From an uncultured Pseudanabaenaceae cyanobacterium (GTDB taxonomy: Bacteria; Cyanobacteriota; Cyanobacteriia; PCC-9006; JAAUQQ01), in the NCBI GenBank assembly GCA_938021205.1, contig CALIGI010000029.1:1-50544 (forward strand): DNA of 50,544 nucleotides, given 5' to 3'. The notes under the pieces are model-generated. The model saw nothing but the letters and a program-made list of their open reading frames with translations, searched no databases and had not been told where the DNA came from. Both the position numbers and the translations under genes were made by a program. Below, in pieces: positions 9,222 to 18,800 of the stretch; the stretch's first letter is position 1, and every line of letters starts with the position of its first letter.

Positions 9222-9518
9222 TCAGCCCTCCCCAGGCTGCTTCCCATACTCCTCCAAAACCGCCAACCGCCGCCGCACCGTCTCAATAAAAATATCCCGC
9301 GCCGGAGCCATCATCTCATCCGACAACCCATCAATAAAACCCGCCATCGCCTTCCCATCCCGAGGATCCACCTCCTCCCCCTTCGTCAACAAAAACAACC
9401 AAACAATATGTCGCCCCCACAGATCTTCCACCGGCCCCTGCAAAAACTGCACATCCAACTCCTCCGCATACTTCGCCGCTACCCAAGCCAACAGCGGAGC
9501 CAACTGCCGATTATTCAT
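9222..9518 (-). CDS. Small cyanobacterial hypothetical protein
   Basis: 98 residues from the ATG at 9518 (starting MNNRQLAPLLAWVAAKYAEE). The frame stays open upstream to 9650, but that extension is rich in Arg/Gly and protein-unlike. I prefer this strand to the overlapping + strand frame because the composition is that of a soluble helical protein, with acidic and hydrophobic residues alternating, whereas the + frame is Pro/Ser/Asn-rich. No domain is recognised. It is divergent from the rhomboid gene. Confidence 0.6.
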   Translation of the reverse strand: MNNRQLAPLLAWVAAKYAEELDVQFLQGPVEDLWGRHIVWLFLLTKGEEVDPRDGKAMAGFIDGLSDEMMAPARDIFIETVRRRLAVLEEYGKQPGEG

Positions 9519-9697
9519 TCTGCTTCCCAAATCGATACGCCTAACCCCAGTTTTGCACCCCACCGCCCTCCAGCCCAAGCCTAACCTCGCCCCGCGATCG
9601 CTCCAACCCATTTGGTATAGCCCCAATCTCACCCTAGAAAATCTCCCCAATTTCCCTTCCCAGTGAGTAGGCTATAGAGAGTCCCAACCCCCAGCCC

Positions 9698-11347
9698 ATG
9701 AGCTTTAACGGCTTCCTTATCCAAATCGTACTCATTAGCTGTGGAGCCTTAATCCTCCAAGCCCGACGCATCGCCACCGGCATGGTCGTGATCGCTGCCC
9801 TCAATCTCCTCATCCTGGGCATCAGCTACCTCGTGAATCCCAGCGTCGCTGGTTGGATCAGCGGTCTCACCTGGTCCATCACCCTCCTCTGGCCTCTCAT
9901 CCTCCTCATCCGCCTCAATCGCCTCACCCAGCGTGAGCAATACCACCCAGCTGCCCAACTCGCCCACCGCTGGCGCATCCTCCGCTTTGTGGGCGGTTAC
10001 CTGCAATGTCCCGACTTCCTGCGCGGCCTTGCCCTCGCCCAGGACGGCAAATCCGAAGAAGCCCTAGCCATCCTCGAACGCTACCGCCGTAAACCCGGAG
10101 CCATGGGCCAAAATGCCAACGTCCTCTACTATCGCCTCACCAGCCGCTGGACCGAATTCCTCTCCTGGGTCCAGCTCCACTTCGCTGAAGCGGCCCTCTT
10201 CAGCAGCCCCTCCTCCCTTGGTGTTGCCTACGTTCGAGCCTTCGGTGAAGTCGGCAGCCTCAACCAGCTCCTCACCCGCTACGACCAATTCCACCGCAGC
10301 GGCAATCTGGCCAAAGACCGAAACTCCTTCAACATCCTGCGCATGATGGTCCTCGCCTTCTGTGGTAGAAAGATGTCTGTGCAACACTTGTTCTCCAATC
10401 AGCTCTCCACGACGCCTGCCACCACCCAGCGGTTTTGGCTAGGCACCGCAACACTAGCCTCGGGCGATCGCAAAGCTGGCACTGTCCAGCTCAACGCCCT
10501 GCACCAAGATAGCAACGCTATGTTTCAACAGGCGATCGCCTACCGGCTTGCCCATACAACCCCTGTCGATAAAGCCAAACTTAGCCTCGACTCCAGCGCC
10601 ATCCTCGATCGCCTCGAAACCGAAGTCTTGGGCGAAGTTAGCCTCAGCGATAGTCAGCCCAAACGCCGCTGGATCCGGGCTACAACGGTCCTTATTTCCC
10701 TCAACATCCTAGTCTTCGTCTCTCAATACATTGCCGTAGCCCTGATCTTTGTCCTCGATGTGATCTACAACTTCAACGGCAGCTTCCAAGTCCTTTCCCT
10801 AGCCAACCTTGTCATTAACTATGCGGGGGGCCTGGTCCGATATGGCCCATTGGTCCCTGCCTCAGTCCTGGATGGAGAATGGTGGCGAGTTATCAGCGCA
10901 GTCTTCCTCCATGCTGGTCTCGTCCACATCGCCGCCAATATGTTTGGCCTGTTCTACTATGGTCGCTTTGTGGAGAACAAGCTAGGCACCCCAAAATTCC
11001 TCTTGATCTATACCGTCACTGGCATTGGATCTATGCTGGGCATGATGGGGGTTGCCTTGTTGCAAGGACAACCAGATCTAGTCGGTGTGGGAGCTTCTGG
11101 CGCAGTTATGGGCTTGCTAGGATCGATGATGGTGATCTTGCTGCACAGTTGGTGGCGGAGTAAGTCAGCGATCGCGGCAGAGCAGTTCCGTGTCCTTGTG
11201 GTGCTAGTGATTATCCAATCGGTCATGGACTTCTTGATTCCCGAGATCAGTCAGTCCGCCCACTTGAGTGGTTTAGGGATTGGGATTGTCCTGGGATGGT
11301 TGCTTTATCGCCCCCAGGCGCTGCGTTCAGCAGCAGCGTCGAATTAA
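9698..11347 (+). CDS. Rhomboid family intramembrane serine protease with long N-terminal region
   Basis: 549 residues. Residues 1-70 contain two or three hydrophobic segments. Residues ~95-300 are a soluble, helical, TPR-like stretch (FLRGLALAQDGKSEEALAIL). The rhomboid core begins near residue 328, with the HAGLVHIAANMFGLFYYG loop, the nucleophile Ser467 in VGASGAVMG and the catalytic His522 in AHLSGLGIG, so both dyad residues are present. The usual rhomboid is about half this size; the extension may recruit substrates (inference). The substrate is unknown. Confidence 0.9.
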   Translation: MSFNGFLIQIVLISCGALILQARRIATGMVVIAALNLLILGISYLVNPSVAGWISGLTWSITLLWPLILLIRLNRLTQREQYHPAAQLAHRWRILRFVGGYLQCPDFLRGLALAQDGKSEEALAILERYRRKPGAMGQNANVLYYRLTSRWTEFLSWVQLHFAEAALFSSPSSLGVAYVRAFGEVGSLNQLLTRYDQFHRSGNLAKDRNSFNILRMMVLAFCGRKMSVQHLFSNQLSTTPATTQRFWLGTATLASGDRKAGTVQLNALHQDSNAMFQQAIAYRLAHTTPVDKAKLSLDSSAILDRLETEVLGEVSLSDSQPKRRWIRATTVLISLNILVFVSQYIAVALIFVLDVIYNFNGSFQVLSLANLVINYAGGLVRYGPLVPASVLDGEWWRVISAVFLHAGLVHIAANMFGLFYYGRFVENKLGTPKFLLIYTVTGIGSMLGMMGVALLQGQPDLVGVGASGAVMGLLGSMMVILLHSWWRSKSAIAAEQFRVLVVLVIIQSVMDFLIPEISQSAHLSGLGIGIVLGWLLYRPQALRSAAASN

Positions 11348-11427
11348 GCTGGGTCTTGTAACGGCCTTATGGTTTGGGACATTGCGCGATCCTGACCTCT
11401 CGATTCTGGCTGAGCTGCACCGATGCT

Positions 11428-11811
11428 TCACTCCAATGCGGGGTAAAGACCTGAGCTGAAGAACGCACTGATCTTGTCCAACAGAGCATTAATGTTGAAG
11501 GGCTTCATCAAGTAATCATTGGCACCGGCTTCAAGGGCGATCGCTTTATACTCATCCTCCGCACGGGACGTGACAAAAATAATCGGCACTGCATCGCCTG
11601 CTGTGCGCAGCTTGGCACAAATGTCCAAGCCCGCCAACTTGGGCAGCGACCAGTCTAAAAGCAGTAGATCAGGGTCAGTGGTTTGAGCCTGTTCTAAACC
11701 GGCTAGACCGTCACTTGCAATCGTGACATTATAGCCAGCTTCGCTGAGCTCTAGCGCCATTAGCTGAGCCAAGCGTACTTCATCTTCAACCAGTAATATT
11801 GAGCCTTTCAT
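11428..11811 (-). CDS. Single-domain response regulator (REC), CheY-like
   Basis: 127 residues that are almost entirely a receiver domain: acidic pair Asp10-Glu11, phosphoacceptor Asp53 in LLLDWSLP, Thr81 and Lys103 in LMKPF. There is no output domain. It lies 173 bp downstream of the CheA-type kinase on the same strand, so it is a probable phosphotransfer partner of that kinase and the last gene of the chemosensory cluster. Confidence 0.92.
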   Translation of the reverse strand: MKGSILLVEDEVRLAQLMALELSEAGYNVTIASDGLAGLEQAQTTDPDLLLLDWSLPKLAGLDICAKLRTAGDAVPIIFVTSRAEDEYKAIALEAGANDYLMKPFNINALLDKISAFFSSGLYPALE

Positions 11812-11984
11812 GAGGGATAACCCAGGGAATTGATGTCTTAGTTATAGAAAGACGAGCTGAGTGATAGCAGATGTAATACCTATAAACTATCCCAGAGAAA
11901 GCTGAGAACTCCCTGAGTTGGCTGTTGCTAGCTCTGGGAGTTCTACTGGCTATGGTGTTTGGCAGGGGATGACCCAGGCTGTCT

Positions 11985-14900
11985 TTACACGGCTGCGGCG
12001 ATCAAACCATCCAACGTCTGGAGCAATTCCTGGTCGTTGTAGGGCTTGGAAAAGTAAGCCGAAGCACCGAGATTCATGGCTAATTTTCGGTGCTTTTCGC
12101 TGCTTCGGGAGGTGAGCATAGAAATGGGGAGTGACTGAAACTCAGGTCGCCCTTTGATTTGGTCTAGAACGCCGTAGCCATCCAGGCGAGGCATTTCCAC
12201 ATCGCAGAGAACCGCTTGGACTTGGAGACCGCCCAATAGTCGATCCACCGCTTCTTGACCGTCCCGAGCTTGCTCGACGAAGTACCCCGCTTTTTCTAAC
12301 GTCATTGTGAGGTAACGACGTAGGTGCACCGAATCGTCTACCACTAGGATGGTTTGCTGCTCCGGTATGCTCTCAGCAATCGCTAGGTTCAGATTTTTAC
12401 GAGCGTTGTTCAAGGCTGCTTGTGCAACTGATCTGCTAGACCCCATCGTTTGTTTCACGCTGTTGCTGCTGATTAGGCGAGGCAAATCCATGAGCGGAAC
12501 CACACGACCGTCACCAAGGACGGTTGCCCCGACGCAACCTTGGGGGAGTGGCAAGGGGCTAGCCACTGGGCGGGTGGCCACTTCTTGCTCGCCCCAATAG
12601 CGCTGAATAGGAACGGCGTAGTAACCATCGTTGTGGCGCACAATCAGCACCATGGATTCGTTGATTACGGGCATGCCATCCAGGGGCGTAATTGGAGCGC
12701 TGCCGTTGAAGCTGATAGATTGCTCCAAGGGCATGAGTGGTACCTTGTGACCCTGCCATTGTAAGCAAGGCCCTTCGCTCGTGTTTTTGATCATCTCCGG
12801 GTCCAGCTGGAGCAGCTCATCAACAGCCGTGACAGGCACCGCAAAGACCATATCTTGTTGTTCAAGCAACATAATGCGCAGGACGGATAAGCTCAAGGGA
12901 ATATCAATGGTAAAAGTAGTGCCTTTGCCCGTCTCGGTATCCACTTTGATATCGCCGCCAACCTTGTTGAGGTTTGTTCGAACAACGTCCATGCCTACGC
13001 CTCGACCGGAGAGGTCTGTCACCTTCTCGGCAGTACTAAAGCCTGCATCAAAGATCAAGGAGAGCAAATCCTGCTTGCTCATGCCTGCAATGTGCTCTTC
13101 GGGGATGTCATGTCTACGCATGCGATCGCGAATCTTATCCAACGGAATGCCGCGACCATCGTCCCGTAAGACAATTCGAGCTCGGTTGCCCAACTGAGAA
13201 GCTCGCAGCGTAATCGTCCCTTCTTCGGACTTGCCTGCCGCGATACGCTCCGCCACGGGCTCAATGCCATGATCAAAGGAGTTCCGCAACAGGTGAGTGA
13301 GGGGCGCGGTGAGAACGTCCAGGGCAATCCGCTCAAACAGTGTACTTTCCCCTTCGAGTTGGAGTTGTACTTTCTTGCCATATTGCACAGACAGGTCACG
13401 GATGAACCGAGGGAAACGTCCGACGATGTCTGAGAAAGGTCGCATCTGGGTGCGCGTAATACGACCCTGGAGCTGGCGAGTCGTGCCGTTGAGTGACTGA
13501 AGCGCGGTGCCCATTTCCTGGAGACCCAGACGAATATCGGCGGTCACCTCTTGGAGCTTCACGACGGTCTCCATCTGCTCGCCTGCTAGCAGGTGGAGGT
13601 CAGAATATTGGTCCATTTCCAGGGCGTCGAAGTCCTGGTCACCGTTGGCATTGCTGCCGGGGTGGATTGGAGCGATCGCCGCTGGGTTGACCTGGATTGG
13701 AGAGCCGTTGGCCGAGCCCTCAGCCTCATCATTGGCGGAAGAAGACTGGTCATACCACTGGCGGAGGCGGAGGTTGAAGGCTTCCAAGGCTTGCATACGC
13801 TCTTGTAGCAGCATCGTGAAGCTGTCTAGCTGTTGCTGACGCAAGTTAACAGCGTTGCGTTCCAAAATCAAGCTGCCAAACAAATTGTTGATCTGCTTGA
13901 GCTCATCCGCAGAAACACGCAGCGTGCCACTGCTCTGAGGCTGCTGGCGACGCTCAACCTGCTTCTTCTTCTTGACCGGTGCAGGCTTCTCTTGGGCCTG
14001 GGTTGAAGCAGAAGTTACCGGCAGCATCGTGGGTTGACTGACTTCCTGGTCTGGAGCCTTACGCTGGGTTGGTTCTGCGGGTTTGGACTGGTCTTGTCTA
14101 GCTTCGGTGACCTCAGCGGGCAACTGAATTTGTGTAAACTCCGTTGGGAGCTGACTTAAGCTAGGGGAATCAACGCGATCGCTGTCATTACTGTCGCTAT
14201 CGTTCTCGACAGTTGATGCCGCTTCTGTCTCATTACTGTCGCTATCATTCTCGACAGTGGATGCCGCTTCCGTTGGGGGAGTTCGATTTGCAGGTGCGCC
14301 TTTCTCCGCGAAGGACTCCATGGCTTCCATGGCGAGGGCGGCTGCCTGGGCCATTTCTGCCTGGAGGCTAGACAGCTCATCGTTTCTCAATCCCTCTTTC
14401 TTGGGGCTGACGGGCTGAGCCTGCTGCTCCAGGGCCATTTCCACGGCTAGGGCCATGGCATTCAGCTCATCAGAATTGGGTATTTCAAAGGCTGGAGGAA
14501 TCGCAGCGGCCTCAAGTGCCGGATCCGGTGTGAAATCGAGTTGTGTCGGCAAGTTGTCCAAGCGACCTAGCATGACTAGACTCTGGGTCCTTTGCCACAG
14601 GCTCAGGGCCTGATCTCGCAATGCGGGAAGCTGGACTAGGCCAATGGCTTCGGCTTGACTGCGCACGGATTGGCAGAGGGCAATGAAGTTCTCAACTTCG
14701 CCCATGAGGCCGAGATCCGTAAGGCGATCGCATTGCTCCACCAGGGCCTGGCGCAGCGACTCCCCCTGGAAGTTACCAATGCTGGCTTCAAAAGCATCGA
14801 GGGATTCTTCCACGCCCGTATTGAATACGAGTGTGGCAACATCCACGTCCTCATCTGCCGAGAGCAGCTTATTTTCATCTGCCTCACTTAGATCACCGAG

Positions 14901-15287
14901 GCGATCGCGCAACTGCTCAAACAGTGGATCGGCATAGGCCTCTTTCCAGCCCTCCTCCACCTCACCGCTATCCGCCAGTTGCTGGCGCACATCCTTGAGA
15001 CAGTCCACACCGCCCAGGAGTAAGGTCTCTAATTCCGTATCGACCTGAACGCTACGAGCACGGACAATTTTCAAGAAATCTTCCAGCCGGTGCGCAACCT
15101 CCGCCATCGGCATAAAGCCCATCATGCCAGCCCCTCCCTTGAGGGAATGGGCCGCCCGCATGGCGATATCAAGCTGCTGCACTGGATTTTCCGCATCGGG
15201 CAAACCGAGCAGAACCTGCTCCATCTGCTCAAAATACTCTTCTGATTCTTCGAGGAAGCTCAGCCTAACCTGTTGATCTGTATCCAT
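11985..15287 (-). CDS. Hybrid chemotaxis kinase, CheA-REC (PilL/PixL/HmpE type)
   Basis: 1100 residues. The N-terminal Hpt domain carries phospho-His47 (AAHSLKGGAGMMGF). A long Gln/Pro/Ser/Asp-rich linker (about 270-455) follows, then the dimerisation helices. The HATPase core has the N box LLRNSFDHGIEP (around 665-675), DDGRGIPLDKIRDR and LSGRGVGMDVV. A CheW-like domain and a C-terminal REC with Asp1029 (LCDVEMPRLDG) and a SKPY lysine complete it. It phosphorylates REC proteins in response to the adjacent MCP. The domain order matches the cyanobacterial kinases controlling type IV pilus motility and phototaxis. A 45-bp tandem duplication lies in the linker. Confidence 0.93.
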   Translation of the reverse strand: MDTDQQVRLSFLEESEEYFEQMEQVLLGLPDAENPVQQLDIAMRAAHSLKGGAGMMGFMPMAEVAHRLEDFLKIVRARSVQVDTELETLLLGGVDCLKDVRQQLADSGEVEEGWKEAYADPLFEQLRDRLGDLSEADENKLLSADEDVDVATLVFNTGVEESLDAFEASIGNFQGESLRQALVEQCDRLTDLGLMGEVENFIALCQSVRSQAEAIGLVQLPALRDQALSLWQRTQSLVMLGRLDNLPTQLDFTPDPALEAAAIPPAFEIPNSDELNAMALAVEMALEQQAQPVSPKKEGLRNDELSSLQAEMAQAAALAMEAMESFAEKGAPANRTPPTEAASTVENDSDSNETEAASTVENDSDSNDSDRVDSPSLSQLPTEFTQIQLPAEVTEARQDQSKPAEPTQRKAPDQEVSQPTMLPVTSASTQAQEKPAPVKKKKQVERRQQPQSSGTLRVSADELKQINNLFGSLILERNAVNLRQQQLDSFTMLLQERMQALEAFNLRLRQWYDQSSSANDEAEGSANGSPIQVNPAAIAPIHPGSNANGDQDFDALEMDQYSDLHLLAGEQMETVVKLQEVTADIRLGLQEMGTALQSLNGTTRQLQGRITRTQMRPFSDIVGRFPRFIRDLSVQYGKKVQLQLEGESTLFERIALDVLTAPLTHLLRNSFDHGIEPVAERIAAGKSEEGTITLRASQLGNRARIVLRDDGRGIPLDKIRDRMRRHDIPEEHIAGMSKQDLLSLIFDAGFSTAEKVTDLSGRGVGMDVVRTNLNKVGGDIKVDTETGKGTTFTIDIPLSLSVLRIMLLEQQDMVFAVPVTAVDELLQLDPEMIKNTSEGPCLQWQGHKVPLMPLEQSISFNGSAPITPLDGMPVINESMVLIVRHNDGYYAVPIQRYWGEQEVATRPVASPLPLPQGCVGATVLGDGRVVPLMDLPRLISSNSVKQTMGSSRSVAQAALNNARKNLNLAIAESIPEQQTILVVDDSVHLRRYLTMTLEKAGYFVEQARDGQEAVDRLLGGLQVQAVLCDVEMPRLDGYGVLDQIKGRPEFQSLPISMLTSRSSEKHRKLAMNLGASAYFSKPYNDQELLQTLDGLIAAAV
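14186..14275 (-). repeat. Two tandem 45-bp units inside the CheA linker
   Basis: Copies at 14186-14230 and 14231-14275 differ at only a few positions. Each encodes the 15-residue acidic/serine-rich unit ETEAASTVENDSDSN. The repeat is in frame and lies in the disordered linker between Hpt and the dimerisation domain, so it is a recent length variation rather than a functional domain. Confidence 0.85.
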
Positions 15288-15410
15288 GGTGTGGCGCTTA
15301 TACGGAACTCAAGACGGTGAAAGGGAGAAAGGAAATATTGGCAATGTGAGGATAAGCTTGAGCATCCAGCTTGGAACACCCAGGCCCATCCTCACCTCCA
15401 GTAAGCCGGA

Positions 15411-17870
15411 CTAATCTTCGAGCTTGAACTTCTCTACCGAAGCTTCCAGAGCTTGAGCGATCTGAGCGGTCTCCTGAATCGACTTCGCCATTTCCTTAGA
15501 AGACTTCGAGCGCTTAGCAGAGCCCTCAGCCGCTTCTTTGACGAGGTCGGTGACTGCCGCAGAAGACTCAGTCTGGTACTGAGCCGAAGCTGAAATCTGG
15601 CTCATGAGCTGGTTAATTTGCTCTGATTTAATCAGCACTTCTGCCATGCGTGTTTTGGTCGCTTCCACCAAGCTGGTGGAGTCCACTACCTGAGCTGTAC
15701 CGGTTTCAATCGCCTCGACCACCTCCTGGGTCTCATTTTGAATACCCGAAACAATTTGGGCAATCTCCTTGGTCGCTGCCGCTGACTGCTCCGCCAGAGA
15801 ACCCACCTGCTCAGCTACCGCCGTAAAGCCTTGACCCATCTCACCGGCTCGGGCGGCCTCCACACTGGCGTTTACAGCCAGAAGGTTAGTTTTGAGTGCA
15901 ATCTCATCAATCAAGCTCACCGCCTGGGAAATCTTCTGAGCAGATTCACCCAGTCGCTTAATCTTTTTCGCGGTCTCGCCCACGGTGGAGCGTAGGCCCA
16001 GGATACTGGTCACCGTTTGGTCCATCGATTCGGTACCCGCCTGAACCGTGGCGAAAGTATCTTTGGTCAGGGCTGAAGCTTGGTTCGCATTGGCGGCCAC
16101 TTCGTCAATAGACTTAGAAATATCTTCCACCGCTTCCATGGTGTCCTGGAGGGACTCAGCCTCTTCCACAGCCTGGGCGGATAGGTCTAGAACCGTCGCT
16201 TCGTTTTCGAGGAGCGATGCTGATACCTTGTTCGTAGAAGATTTTACTTGCTGGGTCGTGATTCGCAGGTTCTCAATAATCGAGTTGAACAAGTCAGCGA
16301 CAATGCCCACGTCACCCTCGGATAGCTTGGCACGAACGCGCAGGTCACCGTCAGCAGCATCGCCTACGTCTTCCATCAAGTCCGCAATTTCATCCTCTAG
16401 GGATTGGCGCTGGCGCAACTGTTCAGCCGCGTTCTCAGCCTGCTCTTTCAGTAGGTTTTGGGCCTGGGTTAGCAGGGCATTAAAGCCTTGACCCAGGCTT
16501 CGAGTCTCAATCGTACCGGCCAACTCAGCTCGCGCATCCAGGTTGCCAGCGGTGGCTTCCTCGGCTACACCGGTCAAGGCTACCAGCGGTGCGGAGAGGC
16601 GTCGCGCCAGCACAGTTAGAACAATGGTCGCAGCCAAGGCCAGCAAGATGGTAATGATCGCGAAGGTTCGGATGAGGTCGTTGCCCGCTGCGTTAATTTT
16701 GGCAATGTCCACCTCAGCTAGAGAGACCCAGGGAGTACCCGGCACAGTGGTTATACTAAATTCTTTGCCCGCAAGCTCAAACAGAGCTGTGAAGAAAGGG
16801 CTGCCATCTACTAGTTTTCCGGGAGTAATCTCGATCTTAAGATCCGGGAGTTCTGCGCCCACACGAATGTTTTCTGCGACTTCTTCCGGAGTTAGGTCTG
16901 GCTTGAGGAGTGCGCGATCTAGCTGGGCTGCAATCTGCTTCACACCTTCAATTGAGTTAAGGCTTTCTAGTAAGGCATCATCCACCTCTAAACCGGTCAC
17001 AATCGTGACAGGGTTACCTGACCGGGAGTCGAGAATCTCGATCACCTGCCGCTCAGTCAGCAGCGGTGCTAGCAAGTTCTGTAGCTCATCGTTTAGAACT
17101 TTTGCAGAGGTGAGGGATTTAATCACCCCTAAAAAGTCACCCGTCTGAGGGTCTGTAATGGCCTGGGCCAGTTCAATGCCATTTGCCAAACCGGTGGATT
17201 CATCAACGTCATCCAGGGCGACATGAATGCCTTCTTGGGCAGCCAACTGCCACCAATCCTCATCTCGCTGAACAAAGTCGCTGGTGGGCTGAGAGAAGCC
17301 TTCATTGAAACCATGGCGCTCGGTGAAAAAGATTTCTTCGAAACCCTCTTTTCTAGCCACATCCCTCAGAAACCTGTTGAGCTCGGCATTTGGCTGAAGC
17401 AGCTTCGTTGAAGCGTACTCCTTCTCCACCTCTGCAATGTTACGGGTGGGTAAGCCCTTTTCGATCGCCAGTGCTGCGGACGACTTCAGAGCTTCTTGCA
17501 CATCCGGGTTGAGGGTGATTACTTCAGGAATCTTGAGCGTATCTTGCACAAAAATTTGAGTTGTTTCTGCTGCAATCGTCGATTCCAACTTCAGGTCTTC
17601 TAGAGCCTCTTCTTTCGCTTTACTTTTCACCGCCTGGAATTCCAATCCACCCGCTACCATCAGCGGAATCAATGCTGTGGGTAGTACCACTGTTAGGAGC
17701 TGTCGTACCAGGGTTGCACCTTTTTGAGGGGCAAAGGTGCGACTTTCCAGCATCGAGCCTTCCAGGGAAGGTTGAGGCATGTGGGTGGCTAAGTCATCAA
17801 ATACTTCTGTAGATGACTGCCCCTCGCTGGAGGATAGGTTTTCAGTTGCGGAAAGTTCAGAAGGAGCCAT
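15411..17870 (-). CDS. Methyl-accepting chemotaxis protein (PilJ/HmpD type)
   Basis: 819 residues. A ~50-residue cytoplasmic Ser/Glu-rich head precedes TM1 (~54-76). A double-Cache-like periplasmic domain (to about residue 395) contains RDEDWWQLAAQEG and NGIELAQAITDPQTGDFLGV. TM2 is at ~397-420. Two consecutive HAMP domains follow, then the signalling coiled coil with the highly conserved hairpin tip NLLAVNASVEAARAGEMGQG and AEQVGSLAEQSAAATKEI. There are no GAF domains, so it is not a PixJ-type bilin photoreceptor. It probably senses a small molecule or pilus state and drives the CheA encoded next. Confidence 0.93.
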   Translation of the reverse strand: MAPSELSATENLSSSEGQSSTEVFDDLATHMPQPSLEGSMLESRTFAPQKGATLVRQLLTVVLPTALIPLMVAGGLEFQAVKSKAKEEALEDLKLESTIAAETTQIFVQDTLKIPEVITLNPDVQEALKSSAALAIEKGLPTRNIAEVEKEYASTKLLQPNAELNRFLRDVARKEGFEEIFFTERHGFNEGFSQPTSDFVQRDEDWWQLAAQEGIHVALDDVDESTGLANGIELAQAITDPQTGDFLGVIKSLTSAKVLNDELQNLLAPLLTERQVIEILDSRSGNPVTIVTGLEVDDALLESLNSIEGVKQIAAQLDRALLKPDLTPEEVAENIRVGAELPDLKIEITPGKLVDGSPFFTALFELAGKEFSITTVPGTPWVSLAEVDIAKINAAGNDLIRTFAIITILLALAATIVLTVLARRLSAPLVALTGVAEEATAGNLDARAELAGTIETRSLGQGFNALLTQAQNLLKEQAENAAEQLRQRQSLEDEIADLMEDVGDAADGDLRVRAKLSEGDVGIVADLFNSIIENLRITTQQVKSSTNKVSASLLENEATVLDLSAQAVEEAESLQDTMEAVEDISKSIDEVAANANQASALTKDTFATVQAGTESMDQTVTSILGLRSTVGETAKKIKRLGESAQKISQAVSLIDEIALKTNLLAVNASVEAARAGEMGQGFTAVAEQVGSLAEQSAAATKEIAQIVSGIQNETQEVVEAIETGTAQVVDSTSLVEATKTRMAEVLIKSEQINQLMSQISASAQYQTESSAAVTDLVKEAAEGSAKRSKSSKEMAKSIQETAQIAQALEASVEKFKLED

Positions 17871-17958
17871 GGGAAATTAAAGAAATGAAAGGGGTTGACA
17901 GATTCGGAACCAGTGCAGCACGAGAGAAAGCTGGGTTGGCCATTGCCACGATGGCTTG

Positions 17959-18537
17959 TTAATCGCCGTACAAGCCCTTGGCGTTTGAGAGGGCCTCAAC
18001 GCTGAGAATCAAGGTCTCATCGTCATTTTGTTGAAAGCTGCCCTGAATGTAGGGCTCTAGCGCTGAGAGAGTATTGGCTATAGGAGCCTTAATCTCGTCG
18101 GATTGAAGACGCAGGGTGCTGCGGATTTTTGCTACGGCCAGCCCCAATAAAAGTGTTTCGCCGTTGGTGGAATTTGCCGTAGCCGTGGTGGAGTTATCTA
18201 GAGGCAAAGCCTCAATGATGATAATTTCGTATTCGCGGGTGCGGGTCGCGCCCTGGGAGAGTCCTAACGCTTGGGCCAAGTCCACTGCCCAAAATACCTT
18301 GCCCTGGTTTTCCATGAGCCCCAGCGTGCAGGTCGGCATGTTGGGCATAGGGGTAATGCTCTGGGCAGGAAGGCGGAGTGTTTCAACAATGCGCTCCAGC
18401 GAAATAGCTGCCTCTATGCTGTTTGTGAGCTGAAACCGAAGAAACAGTTCACCGGTTCTGCTATTGGGCGTGAACACCTCGGGGAGAAGCGACTGAAGTC
18501 GATCTAGGGAGGAGCGGGCCTGAAGGGGAGTTTGCAT
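17959..18537 (-). CDS. CheW-like adaptor protein
   Basis: 192 residues of a CheW domain coupling the MCP to the kinase: RFQLTNSIEAAISLERIVETLRL at the start and VFWAVDLAQALGLSQGAT in the middle. It sits between the CheY gene and the MCP gene on the same strand, the usual place of PilI/PixI/HmpC. It starts at the ATG at 18537. The 88 bp to the MCP start suggests co-transcription. Confidence 0.88.
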   Translation of the reverse strand: MQTPLQARSSLDRLQSLLPEVFTPNSRTGELFLRFQLTNSIEAAISLERIVETLRLPAQSITPMPNMPTCTLGLMENQGKVFWAVDLAQALGLSQGATRTREYEIIIIEALPLDNSTTATANSTNGETLLLGLAVAKIRSTLRLQSDEIKAPIANTLSALEPYIQGSFQQNDDETLILSVEALSNAKGLYGD

Positions 18538-18728
18538 GGGTTAGGACATTTCTCCTGGGGGAGCTTGCTTAATGCTGCTGTTGCGTTATTGGGGCGAGTT
18601 CCCATGGCAGACGGTTATATTGCTCAGATCGCACCGTATTGGCTTGGGACGTTTTGAGGAAGCTGGCAGTTTGTCTTGATCGACGTTGCCACTGCTAGGC
18701 CGTTGGCTCCCCAAGCTGAGGGAGCAGC

Positions 18729-18784
18729 CAAAAAATAAAAAGAAGTCCGGGCGTAGGTCGGCCTTGTTGTTGACCTACGCCCGG
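18729..18784 (-). terminator. Rho-independent terminator or attenuator between the CheY and CheW genes
   Basis: A perfect 13-bp stem (18747-18759 CCGGGCGTAGGTC with 18772-18784) and a 12-base loop. Read on the - strand it is followed by a T-rich run (18729-18744). It lies between the CheY stop (18801) and the CheW start (18537), so part of the transcription probably ends after the CheY gene. Confidence 0.8.
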
Positions 18785-18800
18785 AACAGCAGCTAGTTTG

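Noticed and set aside
9196..9666. A 156-codon + strand frame opposite the small hypothetical gene
   Set aside because: Pro/Ser/Asn-rich and low-complexity, whereas the - strand frame looks like a normal protein.
16543..17148. A 201-codon + strand frame inside the MCP gene
   Set aside because: Ser/Ala-rich antisense shadow of the conserved MCP sequence.
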